A stretch of DNA of 64,000 bases from Hoyosella altamirensis (GTDB lineage: Bacteria > Actinomycetota > Actinomycetes > Mycobacteriales > Mycobacteriaceae). The notes under the pieces are model-generated. The model saw only the letters and a program-made list of their open reading frames with translations, was not told the origin of the DNA and did no database searches. The position numbers and the translations under genes were made by a program. This document shows, piece after piece, positions 24,361-32,528 of the stretch (positions are counted from its first letter, which is position 1; the number at the start of each line of letters is the position of its first letter). The stretch lies in assembly GCF_014191505.1 (NCBI RefSeq), contig NZ_JACHWS010000002.1, positions 868,001 to 932,000 of the forward strand, written 5' to 3'.

Positions 24361-24815
24361 CGTGGGAGGGCACCTGCTTTCAGGGCAGCTTGATTGATGT
24401 GTGTGAGTGCCCGGTGCAGGTCTTCGAGCGCAGCCTCGCTGACTCCTAGTCGCCCCACTACCGCTGGAGGAATCTTCTCGGCCTCCGCCCGTAGCGCCCG
24501 GCCCTTTTCGGTGAGCGTGACGGCGAGTTGCCGCTCGTCGTCCCTGCTGCGTTCCCGCGTGATCAGCTCCGCCGCCTGGAGCCGCTTGAGAAGCGGCGAT
24601 AGCGTCGTCGAATCCAGCTGGAGCGCCTGCCCGATGCTCTTGACCGTGCGTGGTGATTGCTCCCAGAGGGCAAGCATCACAAGGTACTGCGGGTGTGTGA
24701 GACCCATCGGCTCGAGCAGGGGGCGGTAGACAGCGAGTACGCCACGGTTGGCGACTGCCAAGGCGAAGCACACCTGCCGGTCGAGTGCGAGAGGGTCAGT
24801 TTCGGGGTTGCTCAC
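24357..24815 (-). CDS. OhrR-like MarR-family regulator
   Basis: From the GTG at 24815 this is 152 residues. The N-terminal LDRQVCFALAVANRGV includes a cysteine in the position of the peroxide-sensing Cys of OhrR. A winged helix follows (SPRTVKSIGQALQLDSTTLSPLLKRL), with the wing RERSRDDERQLAVTLTEKG. OhrR proteins release DNA when organic hydroperoxides oxidise that Cys; here no ohr gene is adjacent, and the partner is a DUF5313 gene. There is no ribosome site. A TATGCT box sits about 6 bases before the GTG, so a leaderless transcript is plausible. A perfect 14-base inverted repeat lies directly upstream. Confidence 0.87.
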   Translation of the reverse strand: MSNPETDPLALDRQVCFALAVANRGVLAVYRPLLEPMGLTHPQYLVMLALWEQSPRTVKSIGQALQLDSTTLSPLLKRLQAAELITRERSRDDERQLAVTLTEKGRALRAEAEKIPPAVVGRLGVSEAALEDLHRALTHINQAALKAGALPR

Positions 24816-24827
24816 GCAGATAGCATA

Positions 24828-24863
24828 GCGCACGATTAGATTGTGCGCGATCTAATCGTGCGC
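24828..24863. promoter_or_regulatory. Long perfect inverted repeat, likely OhrR-type operator
   Basis: Arms GCGCACGATTAGAT and ATCTAATCGTGCGC are perfect complements, separated by eight bases. It lies upstream of the MarR gene and immediately beyond the end of the VbhA-like gene, where it could also act as that gene's terminator. Confidence 0.65.
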
Positions 24864-24871
24864 CTGTCTGT

Positions 24872-25078
24872 TCACTCCTCGGCGGGAAGGCCGCATGCTT
24901 GCCGGACGCGGCGAACGAGTTCGTTTTCGTCGATTCGGCCTTCAACGTAGTCATCAAAAGGCTGCTGCTTGTCGGTGGCGATGTAACCGCCCTCGAGTTC
25001 CGCGGAGTGCCGCGCAGCCGCATAGCGGCGCACTCGCTGGGCGCGTTCGGCTGCGCTGATTGAATGCTCTATCGCCAT
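24872..25078 (-). CDS. VbhA-like antitoxin, apparently without a Fic toxin
   Basis: This 68-residue protein resembles VbhA-type antitoxins that inhibit Fic AMP-transferases. Helix 1 contains SAELEGG, which fits the inhibitory pattern (S/T)xxxE(G/N), and the second half DDYVEGRIDENELVRRVRQ matches the typical YVxGxID tail. In known pairs the glutamate blocks the Fic ATP site and the fic gene follows at once; here no fic gene is seen on either side. It may act on a distant Fic protein or be a solitary regulator. AAAAG before the ATG is a weak ribosome site. Confidence 0.65.
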   Translation of the reverse strand: MAIEHSISAAERAQRVRRYAAARHSAELEGGYIATDKQQPFDDYVEGRIDENELVRRVRQACGLPAEE

Positions 25079-25167
25079 CTTTTAGTCCCCCAGCTTGTGG
25101 ATTCTACCGTCGGGAGATGCTGCGGAGTCGGGGATTGGGGTGGAAGCCACGGGGGTAGACCAGATCC

Positions 25168-26427
25168 ATGAAGTCTCCGGTGCCTGACTATCTCGAGCAT
25201 GTTCTCAAGCGCTACGCCCCTGACCACAGTGGTGAGGTGAAAGATGCGTACCGGAATGTCCCGGAGTGCGACCCGGACCAACTGGCGATCGCAATAACCA
25301 CGGTCGAGGGCGCGACGTATTGCGCCGGTGACGCCGACAACCATTTTCCTATCGAGTCGATGTCCAAACCCTTCATCTACGGACTCGCGCTCGAGGATTC
25401 GGGGGAGGACGCAGTACATCGCAAGATCGGTGTCGAACCGTCGGGCGATGCGTTCAACGAGATCTCTCTGGAGTCCTCAACCGGACGCCCATTCAACGCG
25501 ATGATCAATGCAGGTGCGATAGCAGCACATGCTCTCGTTTCCGGTGCTGATTGCGACGAGCGCACAGCCCGGATCCGGCGGCACTTCAGTCAGCTTGCGG
25601 GCCGGGAACTTAGCTTTGATGAGTCGGAGCACAACGTGCCGCATCGCAACCTCGCGATCGGGCACATGCTGCGCACAGTCGACGTGCTGGAGGAAGAACC
25701 AGCCGAAGTGGTGCGCGGCTATACACGGCAGTGTGCTTTCTCGGTGACGACGCGTGATCTGTCGCTGATGGCTGCGACGTTCGCGAATGGTGGCCTGCAG
25801 CCCATCTCTGGGGACAAACTGCTCAGCCGCGCGACGGTACGTCAGGTGCTCAGCGTGATGCTGACCTGCGGCATGTATGACGCCGCCGGGGACTGGATGT
25901 CGGCTGTCGGAATCCCGGCGAAGAGTGGCATCGCTGGCGGCATTATCGGCGTCCTGCCTGGCCAGTTGGGTATCGCCGTTTACTCGCCGCGGGTGGATAG
26001 CCGCGGCAACAGCGTACGGGGCGTCGAACTTTTCGAACATTTGTCCCGGGACATGGAGCTTCATTTGATGGAGACCCCGCCGATAGGCCGCTCGGTGTTC
26101 CGCGCCAGCGAAGTTCGCGGCACGGCGCTGTGCTATCAACTACAGGGTGCAGTGCGGTTTGCAGGTATTGAAGCCGTGGTGCGCGAGGTTGAGCAGCGCG
26201 AACAAAAGGACCTCGCGATCATTTTCGACTTCGTCCGCGTCACCGGCTTCAGCGATGTAGCGCGCCGCCTGACGTTCGAACTGGTTCGCCGGCTTGTGAC
26301 AGAGGATCACGCGTCAATAGTGCTTGTGGATCCCGATGGCGTCCTGGGAACACCCGAGGACGATGCCGAGCGCTGGCCGACAGTGGTCGATTCGTTGGAA
26401 AGCGCTGATGCTCTGATCGGTCAGTGA
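25168..26427 (+). CDS. glsA: Glutaminase A fused to a STAS domain
   Basis: This 419-residue protein has a serine-dependent glutaminase domain (about 1-300) that converts glutamine to glutamate and ammonia. The catalytic Ser64-x-x-Lys67 is in FPIESMSKPF; NAGAIAA, the Tyr of RGYTRQCAFSVTTRDL and AKSGIAGGIIGVLPGQLGIAVYSP are also typical. A C-terminal STAS domain (about 310-405, RGTALCYQLQGAVRFAGIE to ASIVLVDPDG) resembles anti-sigma-factor antagonists and may bind a nucleotide or partner. Such fusions are known in actinobacteria. It is divergent from the VbhA-like gene and appears monocistronic. Confidence 0.93.
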   Translation: MKSPVPDYLEHVLKRYAPDHSGEVKDAYRNVPECDPDQLAIAITTVEGATYCAGDADNHFPIESMSKPFIYGLALEDSGEDAVHRKIGVEPSGDAFNEISLESSTGRPFNAMINAGAIAAHALVSGADCDERTARIRRHFSQLAGRELSFDESEHNVPHRNLAIGHMLRTVDVLEEEPAEVVRGYTRQCAFSVTTRDLSLMAATFANGGLQPISGDKLLSRATVRQVLSVMLTCGMYDAAGDWMSAVGIPAKSGIAGGIIGVLPGQLGIAVYSPRVDSRGNSVRGVELFEHLSRDMELHLMETPPIGRSVFRASEVRGTALCYQLQGAVRFAGIEAVVREVEQREQKDLAIIFDFVRVTGFSDVARRLTFELVRRLVTEDHASIVLVDPDGVLGTPEDDAERWPTVVDSLESADALIGQ

Positions 26428-26537
26428 GCGGCATCGCAATGTGACCTTGGTTGCAAAGCTCTTCAACTTACCTTTACGTGCGCATAACTTTCTAAGGGAA
26501 TTCTTAACTCATCGCGCACAAAAAGGGAGTTGATCCG

Positions 26538-27659
26538 ATGCGGTCGGCACAGCCACAGCAGAGTTCTCTGCCGCTACCGACTGTTGCCGTGGACGCTCCC
26601 GAACCTCCGAGAGTCAAGCCGCGAGTTGAGTGGGTAGACCTCGCTAAGGGTCTGACAATTACCCTCGTCGTGCTGCTGCACACTGTGGGCATGCTGGTCC
26701 GGAAGGACCTCACGCCCGAGTTCTGGCGCGACATCAACGCGTTTCTGCAGCCAATCCGGATGCCCTTGTTCTTCGCGGCATCAGGATTGTTCGCGCAGGG
26801 CATGATCTCGATGACCTGGGCGAAAATGATGCGCAGCCGCGTCGCACACCTCTTTTACCTGTACACGGTGTGGTTGCTGATGTTCTTCGTTGCCCACAAC
26901 CTGCTGCCTGAGGAAGTCCGCCACGGGGGCTACGCGAAATTCGAGGCGGTAATTCGCGGCCTTTATCTGCCCAGCAGCGCCTTGTGGTTCATCTACGGGC
27001 TCGCGGTTTTCGCGATCGTCGCGAAGCTGATCTCGCGGTTCCCGCTGGCGGTGCAGTTCGGGTTCGCCGTTGCCTTGTCGATCTCCGCGTACGGGCGGTA
27101 CGGATTTTTCGCCGACATCGGTTTCGGATGGCGAAACATGGCGATGTATTTCGTCTACTTCCTTCTGGCGCTGCACGCGAAGCAGCTTGTCGTTGCGTTC
27201 AGTCGTCTCGCGAAGGGCTGGACGGTGCTGGCGGCGCTGGCCGCCTACGCTGCCGTGTACTTCCCGATCGTCAAGCTCAATGTTTTCGAGGCGCGCGAAC
27301 TGCGGCTGCTCGTTACGACGATCGGCCTGGGGCTGGGAGTTCTCGTCGCGGCCTGGCTTGTCGGCACCATGGTCGGCAATGTATTCCAGAGCATCGGGAC
27401 CCGGACACTGCCGGTCTACGTGATGATGGACATTCTCATCGCGGTCGTCGTGGCGCTGCTGCTGAAGGTTGAGGTCCTCACCGCGCTCCCAGGTGTGGGG
27501 GCCGTACTTCCATTGCTCGTCACAGCCTCGGTGATCATCCTCGCGCTGACCGCGCACAAGCTCATCCTCCTAGCGCGGATGGATTTTCTGTTCGAACTGC
27601 ATCCGCGGCTTAGGGGTATCGCTCCGGCGAAGCCGCGTGCGCAACTCACGACTTCGTAG
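26538..27659 (+). CDS. Integral membrane acyltransferase (acyltransferase-3 type)
   Basis: This 373-residue protein has a Pro-rich cytoplasmic N-terminus and about ten membrane segments. The first contains VDLAKGLTITLVVLLHTVGM, with the Arg/Lys-His pair typical of acyltransferase 3 and OpgC-like enzymes that O-acylate sugars or envelope lipids; RMPLFFAASGLFAQ is the next conserved motif. It probably modifies a cell-wall polysaccharide or glycolipid. AAAAGGGAG lies 8 bases before the ATG. It is separated from aconitase by about 100 bases. Confidence 0.85.
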   Translation: MRSAQPQQSSLPLPTVAVDAPEPPRVKPRVEWVDLAKGLTITLVVLLHTVGMLVRKDLTPEFWRDINAFLQPIRMPLFFAASGLFAQGMISMTWAKMMRSRVAHLFYLYTVWLLMFFVAHNLLPEEVRHGGYAKFEAVIRGLYLPSSALWFIYGLAVFAIVAKLISRFPLAVQFGFAVALSISAYGRYGFFADIGFGWRNMAMYFVYFLLALHAKQLVVAFSRLAKGWTVLAALAAYAAVYFPIVKLNVFEARELRLLVTTIGLGLGVLVAAWLVGTMVGNVFQSIGTRTLPVYVMMDILIAVVVALLLKVEVLTALPGVGAVLPLLVTASVIILALTAHKLILLARMDFLFELHPRLRGIAPAKPRAQLTTS

Positions 27660-27761
27660 CGCCGCGCCACCACGATTAGAACTCCTCCAGTCGGGTACAC
27701 CACAAGCGTCGCCCGTTTTCGCTTGAGCAGTTGGCGCTGAGCCGCCTGGAGGAGGCCACTG

Positions 27762-29747
27762 ATGGCTGATGCCCCACAACCCCGCAACGTTGCGCAGAAG
27801 CTCATTGCTGAGCATCTTCTCTCGGGCGAGATGACGCCCGGGGAGGAAATCACGCTACGCATCGACCAGACACTGACGCAGGATGCGACTGGAACGCTGG
27901 TCATGCAGGAACTCGAAGCGCTCAAACTCGATCGTGCCCGCACCGAAGTCAGCGTGCAGTACGTGGATCACAACCTACTGCAGGCCGACGAGAAGAACGC
28001 GGAGGACCACGAGTTTCTGCGTACCGCGAGCCAGCGTTACGGATTGTGGTTCTCAAAGGCGGGGAACGGTGTTTCCCACCCGACTCATATGCAGCGGTTC
28101 GGCATTCCGGGGAAGACGCTCGTGGGCTCTGATTCACATACCCCGGCCGCCGGTTCGCTGGGGATGCTCGCGATCGGTGTCGGAGGTCTCGAGGTAGCTT
28201 TGGCGATTGCCGGGGAGCCGCTCTACCTGCGCATGCCGGAAATCTGGGGGGTCGAGGTTACGGGAGAGCTGCCGCCGTGGTGTTCGGCGAAGGACGTCAT
28301 TCTCGAAATGCTCCGCCGCCACAGCGTGAAGGGCGGGCTTGGCCGCATCATCGAATACTACGGGCCGGGCCTCGCGACTCTCACCGCTATGGACCGCCAT
28401 GTCATCGCGAACATGGGGGCAGAACTTGGTGCGACCACGTCCGTCTTCCCGGCGGACGATGCGGTGCTGGAATTTCTGCGCGTGGAGGATCGTGAAGGCG
28501 ATTACCAGGAGCTCCTTGCCGACGAGGGCGCCACGTATGACGTCGAAGAACACATCGACTTGTCGGAGATCGAGCCGCTGATCGCGAAGCCGTCCGCGCC
28601 TGACAACGTCGTTCCCGTTCGCGAAGTAGCAGGTGAGCCAGTGAGTCAGGTAGTTCTCGGCTCGTCCGCCAATCCCGGTCTCCGTGATTTCGCGATCGCG
28701 GCTGCGATGGTCGCGGGGCGCCAGATCGACTCCTCCGTGAGTTTCGACGTTAATCCGACCTCGCGCGAAATCCTGACGGACCTCACGAACATGGGGGCCA
28801 CCGCGGAACTCGTGATCGCTGGCGCGCGAATTCACCAGTCCGGCTGCATGGGTTGCATCGGGATGGGGCAAGCACCGGCGGTCGGCCGGAATTCGTTGCG
28901 GACATTTCCGCGGAACTTCCCGGGACGCTCCGGGACAAAGGAAGATTCAGTGTGGTTGTGCTCTCCGGAAACGGCGGCTGCTTCTGCGCTGACGGGCAAA
29001 ATCACCGATCCTCGCGAGTGGGCGAAAGACGTCGGTCTTGATTATCCGACACTTAAACTGCCCGAGCGCGCCGCAGTCAACACCGCGATGCTGGTCGCGC
29101 CTCCCGAGAAGGAGGAAGCGATGAAGATCGAGCCCGTGCGGGGCAAGAACATCAGCGCGCTGCCTGATTTCCCGGCCTTACCAGACAAGCTTGAAGCCCC
29201 GGTGATGCTCAAAGTGGGCGATAACGTGTCGACCGACGAAATTTCACCCGCAGGAGCGCAGGCTCTGCCGTTCCGCTCGAATGTTCCGAAGCTAGCCGAA
29301 TTCACGTTCACGCGGGTGGATGAGACTTACCCCGAGCGGGCCGCAAAAACCGCAGGGGAGGAGGGGCACATCATTGTCGGTGGCGACAACTACGGCCAAG
29401 GATCGTCGCGCGAACACGCGGCAATCACGCCGCGATACCTGGGATTGCGCGCGGTAATCGCGCAGTCGTTCGCCCGAATCCACTGGCAGAATCTCGCCAA
29501 CTTCGGAATCGTTCCACTCGAATTCGTGAATCCCGAAGATTACGAGAAGATCGATGCTGACGATGTGATCGTCATTGACGGAGTTCGTGACGCGCTGCAG
29601 AGCGGCAAGGAACTAACTGTGCACAACGCGACGAAGGGTATCGATATCCCGGTGCGTCACCGTATGTCGACGCGCCAGGTCAAAGGGGTCGTGGCAGGCG
29701 GTCTCATTCCCTCACTCGCCTTCAAAGACGCTCCGCCTCACGCTTGA
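27762..29747 (+). CDS. Aconitase-family hydratase
   Basis: This 661-residue aconitase-superfamily protein would interconvert citrate and isocitrate, or a related tricarboxylate. It has VGSDSHTPAAGSLGMLAIG, the CxxC pair of the Fe-S cluster in SGCMGCIGMGQAP, VPRNFPGR-like RTFPRNFPGRSG, and the swivel domain GDNYGQGSSREHAAI. The first cluster position, usually GSCTN in aconitases, reads GSSANP here, so one cysteine ligand is missing; I believe this is shared by a subgroup of short aconitases. GGAGGAGG precedes the ATG. The 3' end overlaps the convergent SRPBCC gene by 26 bases. A second, full-length AcnA elsewhere would be expected. Confidence 0.88.
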   Translation: MADAPQPRNVAQKLIAEHLLSGEMTPGEEITLRIDQTLTQDATGTLVMQELEALKLDRARTEVSVQYVDHNLLQADEKNAEDHEFLRTASQRYGLWFSKAGNGVSHPTHMQRFGIPGKTLVGSDSHTPAAGSLGMLAIGVGGLEVALAIAGEPLYLRMPEIWGVEVTGELPPWCSAKDVILEMLRRHSVKGGLGRIIEYYGPGLATLTAMDRHVIANMGAELGATTSVFPADDAVLEFLRVEDREGDYQELLADEGATYDVEEHIDLSEIEPLIAKPSAPDNVVPVREVAGEPVSQVVLGSSANPGLRDFAIAAAMVAGRQIDSSVSFDVNPTSREILTDLTNMGATAELVIAGARIHQSGCMGCIGMGQAPAVGRNSLRTFPRNFPGRSGTKEDSVWLCSPETAAASALTGKITDPREWAKDVGLDYPTLKLPERAAVNTAMLVAPPEKEEAMKIEPVRGKNISALPDFPALPDKLEAPVMLKVGDNVSTDEISPAGAQALPFRSNVPKLAEFTFTRVDETYPERAAKTAGEEGHIIVGGDNYGQGSSREHAAITPRYLGLRAVIAQSFARIHWQNLANFGIVPLEFVNPEDYEKIDADDVIVIDGVRDALQSGKELTVHNATKGIDIPVRHRMSTRQVKGVVAGGLIPSLAFKDAPPHA

Positions 29748-30189
29748 GGTTGGCAAGGCCTTTTTCGAAGTCTTTTCCGATCATCTTGTCCATTCCGCCG
29801 AAGAGCACCATGACGCGCGAGAAGATGCTCTTGGGCCCCTTCATCGTCCAGTTCACTTCGGAATTGCTGCCTTGCCCGGTGATGGTGAACGAGGTCGTGT
29901 TCTCAGATTTGAACGGTTTCTCAAAGGAGAGCGCGATGCGGACCTTGGAAGGTGTGACGGCCTCGATGATCTTCATCCGGCCTTTGCCCGCTTTCTTGTT
30001 GCCGGACCAGGCGTACTCGGCGCCCTCTCCGGCCTCGGCGCCCGAAAATTCCCGTTCCATGTTGGGATCCAGTTCCTCCCACGGTGACCAGTTCGGCCAG
30101 TTGTGGAAGTTCGACAGCAGTTCGTAGACGGTGCTCGGCGGAGCACCGATCGTGGTGGAACGGCTAACCGTGAAGGTGCTTTCGCCCAT
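29722..30189 (-). CDS. SRPBCC-family protein
   Basis: This 155-residue START/Bet v1-like (SRPBCC) protein has the N-terminal strand FTVSRSTTIGAPPSTVYELLSNFHNWPNWSPW, a beta-rich middle and a long C-terminal helix DKMIGKDFEKGLANLKREAE. Such helix-grip folds bind hydrophobic ligands in a cavity. AGGAG stands before the ATG. It overlaps aconitase tail to tail by 26 bases, so transcription from both sides could interfere. Ligand and role are unknown. Confidence 0.85.
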   Translation of the reverse strand: MGESTFTVSRSTTIGAPPSTVYELLSNFHNWPNWSPWEELDPNMEREFSGAEAGEGAEYAWSGNKKAGKGRMKIIEAVTPSKVRIALSFEKPFKSENTTSFTITGQGSNSEVNWTMKGPKSIFSRVMVLFGGMDKMIGKDFEKGLANLKREAERL

Positions 30190-30265
30190 GATGACTCCTG
30201 ATAGATCGCCAAGCGGCAGGATCTGCTCTGCAGCTCAAATCTAGTGCGACGATGGTTTCAGCACC

Positions 30266-30313
30266 TAGCACACAAGAGTATTAATGAGTATTGGGAAAAT
30301 CCAAGATGTGCTA
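30266..30313. promoter_or_regulatory. Inverted repeat upstream of the DinB-like gene
   Basis: TAGCACA and TGTGCTA (perfect 7-base arms) enclose a second pair TTGG/CCAA. The dyad lies just before the ribosome site of the next gene and could be an operator or a 5' leader hairpin. Confidence 0.35.
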
Positions 30314-30329
30314 AGAGAGGCGGATAATC

Positions 30330-30860
30330 ATGAGTGCTGAGAGCGCGCCGATCAAGATGCTCCTGCTCGATTCGTTTGGGCGAATCCGCGAGCTCGTCGA
30401 GGACATCACTGCGGACCTGCCGGATTCCATTGCGGTCTACCGGCCTGACCCTGGCGCCAACTCGATTTCCTGGTTGTTGTGGCATCTCGCACGCGTGCAA
30501 GATGACCACATTTCGGGGTTAGCGGGGGTGACGCAGGCGTACACCGAGCTCGGCTGGGCGGGACGTTTCGGCCTCCCGTTCGACGACGCGGACATCGGCT
30601 ATGGCCACAGCAGCGACGACGTGGGCAAGGTGACCGCAGGTCCGCAACTACTTGCGGAATATCACGCGGACGTCCACGAGCTAACGCGGCGCTACATCGA
30701 AACTCTCACCGCCGACGAGCTGGACCGGGTCGTCGACGAGGGCTGGGACCCTCCTGTCACCGCCGCCGTGCGGATCGTCAGCGTCGAAGGTGATTGTCTG
30801 CAGCACTTAGGGCAGGCAGCGTACGTCAAAGGGATGGCGATGCGTGCGGCCATTCGCTAG
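30330..30860 (+). CDS. DinB/DUF664 family protein (possible thiol transferase)
   Basis: This 176-residue four-helix protein of the DinB superfamily has metal-binding histidines in WLLWHLARVQDDH (about 53-65) and GDCLQHLGQAAYVKG near the C-terminus. This pattern fits the DUF664/mycothiol-dependent group, where a divalent metal activates mycothiol to conjugate or reduce a substrate. Mycothiol is the main thiol of Mycobacteriales, so the assignment is reasonable, but the substrate is unknown. AGAGGCGG precedes the ATG. Confidence 0.85.
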   Translation: MSAESAPIKMLLLDSFGRIRELVEDITADLPDSIAVYRPDPGANSISWLLWHLARVQDDHISGLAGVTQAYTELGWAGRFGLPFDDADIGYGHSSDDVGKVTAGPQLLAEYHADVHELTRRYIETLTADELDRVVDEGWDPPVTAAVRIVSVEGDCLQHLGQAAYVKGMAMRAAIR

Positions 30861-30872
30861 CTAGCGCGAGAC

Positions 30873-30888
30873 ATACCCCCTAGGGTAT
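30873..30888. promoter_or_regulatory. CsoR/CstR-type operator
   Basis: ATACCCCCTAGGGTAT has perfect 6-base arms ATACCC/GGGTAT around CCTA. This G/C-rich pattern framed by AT is typical of copper (CsoR) or persulfide (CstR) sensing repressors. It stands about 30 bases before the Cys-rich gene that follows. Confidence 0.6.
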
Positions 30889-30920
30889 TATTTCGAGAAA
30901 ATACCAGAGGAGGGTTTGCC

Positions 30921-31103
30921 ATGTGCTACCCAGTGCAATGCGGCGAATGCGGAAAGACGACGTGGTCAGGGTGCGGCATGCACGTCGATCAGGTGATGCG
31001 CGACGTTCCTGCCGCGCAACGGTGCGATGGGCACAGAGTCACTCGGAAGGCTCCGCTGCCGGAGCAGGGTTCGTTCCTGTCCAGGCTGCTCGGCCGTCGT
31101 TGA
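30921..31103 (+). CDS. Small Cys/His-rich protein, likely metal-binding
   Basis: This 60-residue protein begins MCYPVQCGECGKTTWSGCGMHVDQVM: five cysteines and a histidine in 21 residues, a knuckle likely to bind zinc or copper. Such MCYPV proteins are common in actinobacteria but have no assigned function. AGGAGGG lies 7 bases before the ATG. The CsoR-like palindrome upstream suggests induction by copper or reactive sulfur, which fits a thiol-rich product; no csoR gene is in the window. Confidence 0.75.
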   Translation: MCYPVQCGECGKTTWSGCGMHVDQVMRDVPAAQRCDGHRVTRKAPLPEQGSFLSRLLGRR

Positions 31104-31174
31104 CAATCACAAGATATCTGCCTCTCTAAGCTGAATCGTAGATTCCCCAAGAAACGCATCACGAGTCTTGCAAT

Positions 31175-32515
31175 TCAGGCGCCAGGGAAGCCAGGGGGAA
31201 GTGGCGCGAAGTCTTCCTTAACCTTCGGTCCCGGTGGCAGCCCTCGCAGGATCTCGCTGATCCATACCAATGCAGGCGGGTATCCGGCGACGGCGTTCGT
31301 GATGTGTTCCGGTATTGGCGAGGTGTAGAAACGCAAGTCCGCGCCGTTATCCCAGTACTTTTGCACGGTCGGCAGGACCGTGGATTGCGGAACGAGTTCA
31401 TCCCATACCGAGTGCCACCACAGGACGGGACTGTCCGGAATGTGCTGGCCGAGGCTGTTCGCCCGAAGAACTTCCAAGACGGCCGGGGTGGAGGCGAGCG
31501 ACCTTCCCGGCTGGAAGTACTCGTCGATCGGCCGGTACACGCCGGTAAGGGCTGCGGTGTACACGCAGCGGCTCTGCAGGTCGGCCACGATCTGCTGGCC
31601 CTCGACAGTCAGAAGTTCACTGGCGTCGAACGCATCCGGATAATGGTGCGAAAGGGCCGCGAACCCCAGCCACATTGTGAAGTTAGCAGTGCCAGTTAGT
31701 CCAGGCTGCGCTGTCGTGGCGAATTCTGACAATGCCACGAGATCTCCGGGGGTGCCCCCGATGGCGGTGCCACTCAGATGCACATCCGGTGCGTAGCTCT
31801 GCCGGAGTTCGGCAGCGCGGATCGATCCAGAGCCGCCACCCGAGTAGCCGTACAAGGCTATTGCTGAATCCGACAGCCCTAACGTGGTGTCATTCTTTAC
31901 CGCACGGAGACTGTCGAGGACCATCTTTCCCTCGTCATAGGTGTTGAAAGTATTGAACTTTCCGCCGAAGTCAGGAACGTTGATGGCGAAACCCTGCGCT
32001 AGCCAACCGGCTAATAGCGGCATTTCCTTCATCGTGCCGACCTGGAGAGTATGCGAAGGGTTGCACGACGAATCGGTCGAATCAATGGCTTCCTGAAACG
32101 AGACAACTGGACGAGGACTGCCGGTCCACGGAATGCCGGGAACAATAACCGAAGTGGCAGTCACTATTGGATTACCGTGAACGTCGGAAGAGCGAAACAA
32201 CAGTTGCCGGGTGTGGACGGGGAACGGTACACCCAGTATCCGGGTTTGGACCTCCCGTGTTCGTACGATTTGGCCAGGAGCTAGATCCGCCATATTTGGT
32301 GGGTCGGCGTACCACGGATCCTTGTCAGGGACCGGAATAGGGAGAACGTCGTAGAGCTCTGGTTCGGAGGGCAGCTGAGGCAGCTGATTCTGGCTGGGCG
32401 GGAATGACGGAGGGAACTCCGGGTCGGCGGCGGCTACCCCGCCACCTGCCGCCACACCCACGACGGTTAGCAGGGCCACCGTCCGCGTTGCCCACCACCG
32501 ACTCGTACGGATCAT
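31175..32515 (-). CDS. Secretory lipase
   Basis: This 446-residue protein is an exported alpha/beta hydrolase of the LIP (secretory lipase, PF03583) family. A Sec signal peptide (MIRTSRWWATR then a hydrophobic core to AAADPEF) precedes a Pro-rich linker. The nucleophile elbow is GYSGGGSGS; WHSVWDELVP holds the acid residue, and the His is probably in PIPEHITN. It should hydrolyse acylglycerols or similar esters outside the cell. The ATG at 32515 has GGAG inside the end of the ligase gene. The two genes are 13 bases apart, suggesting that fatty acids released by the lipase are activated by the ligase. Confidence 0.9.
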   Translation of the reverse strand: MIRTSRWWATRTVALLTVVGVAAGGGVAAADPEFPPSFPPSQNQLPQLPSEPELYDVLPIPVPDKDPWYADPPNMADLAPGQIVRTREVQTRILGVPFPVHTRQLLFRSSDVHGNPIVTATSVIVPGIPWTGSPRPVVSFQEAIDSTDSSCNPSHTLQVGTMKEMPLLAGWLAQGFAINVPDFGGKFNTFNTYDEGKMVLDSLRAVKNDTTLGLSDSAIALYGYSGGGSGSIRAAELRQSYAPDVHLSGTAIGGTPGDLVALSEFATTAQPGLTGTANFTMWLGFAALSHHYPDAFDASELLTVEGQQIVADLQSRCVYTAALTGVYRPIDEYFQPGRSLASTPAVLEVLRANSLGQHIPDSPVLWWHSVWDELVPQSTVLPTVQKYWDNGADLRFYTSPIPEHITNAVAGYPPALVWISEILRGLPPGPKVKEDFAPLPPGFPGA

Positions 32516-32528
32516 TTCGAGGGATCTC

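Noticed and set aside
24361-24771. Upstream extension of the DUF5313 frame
   Set aside because: It lies inside the MarR gene and is Arg/Gly-rich shadow sequence; the ATGA overlap at 24357-24360 gives a natural start.
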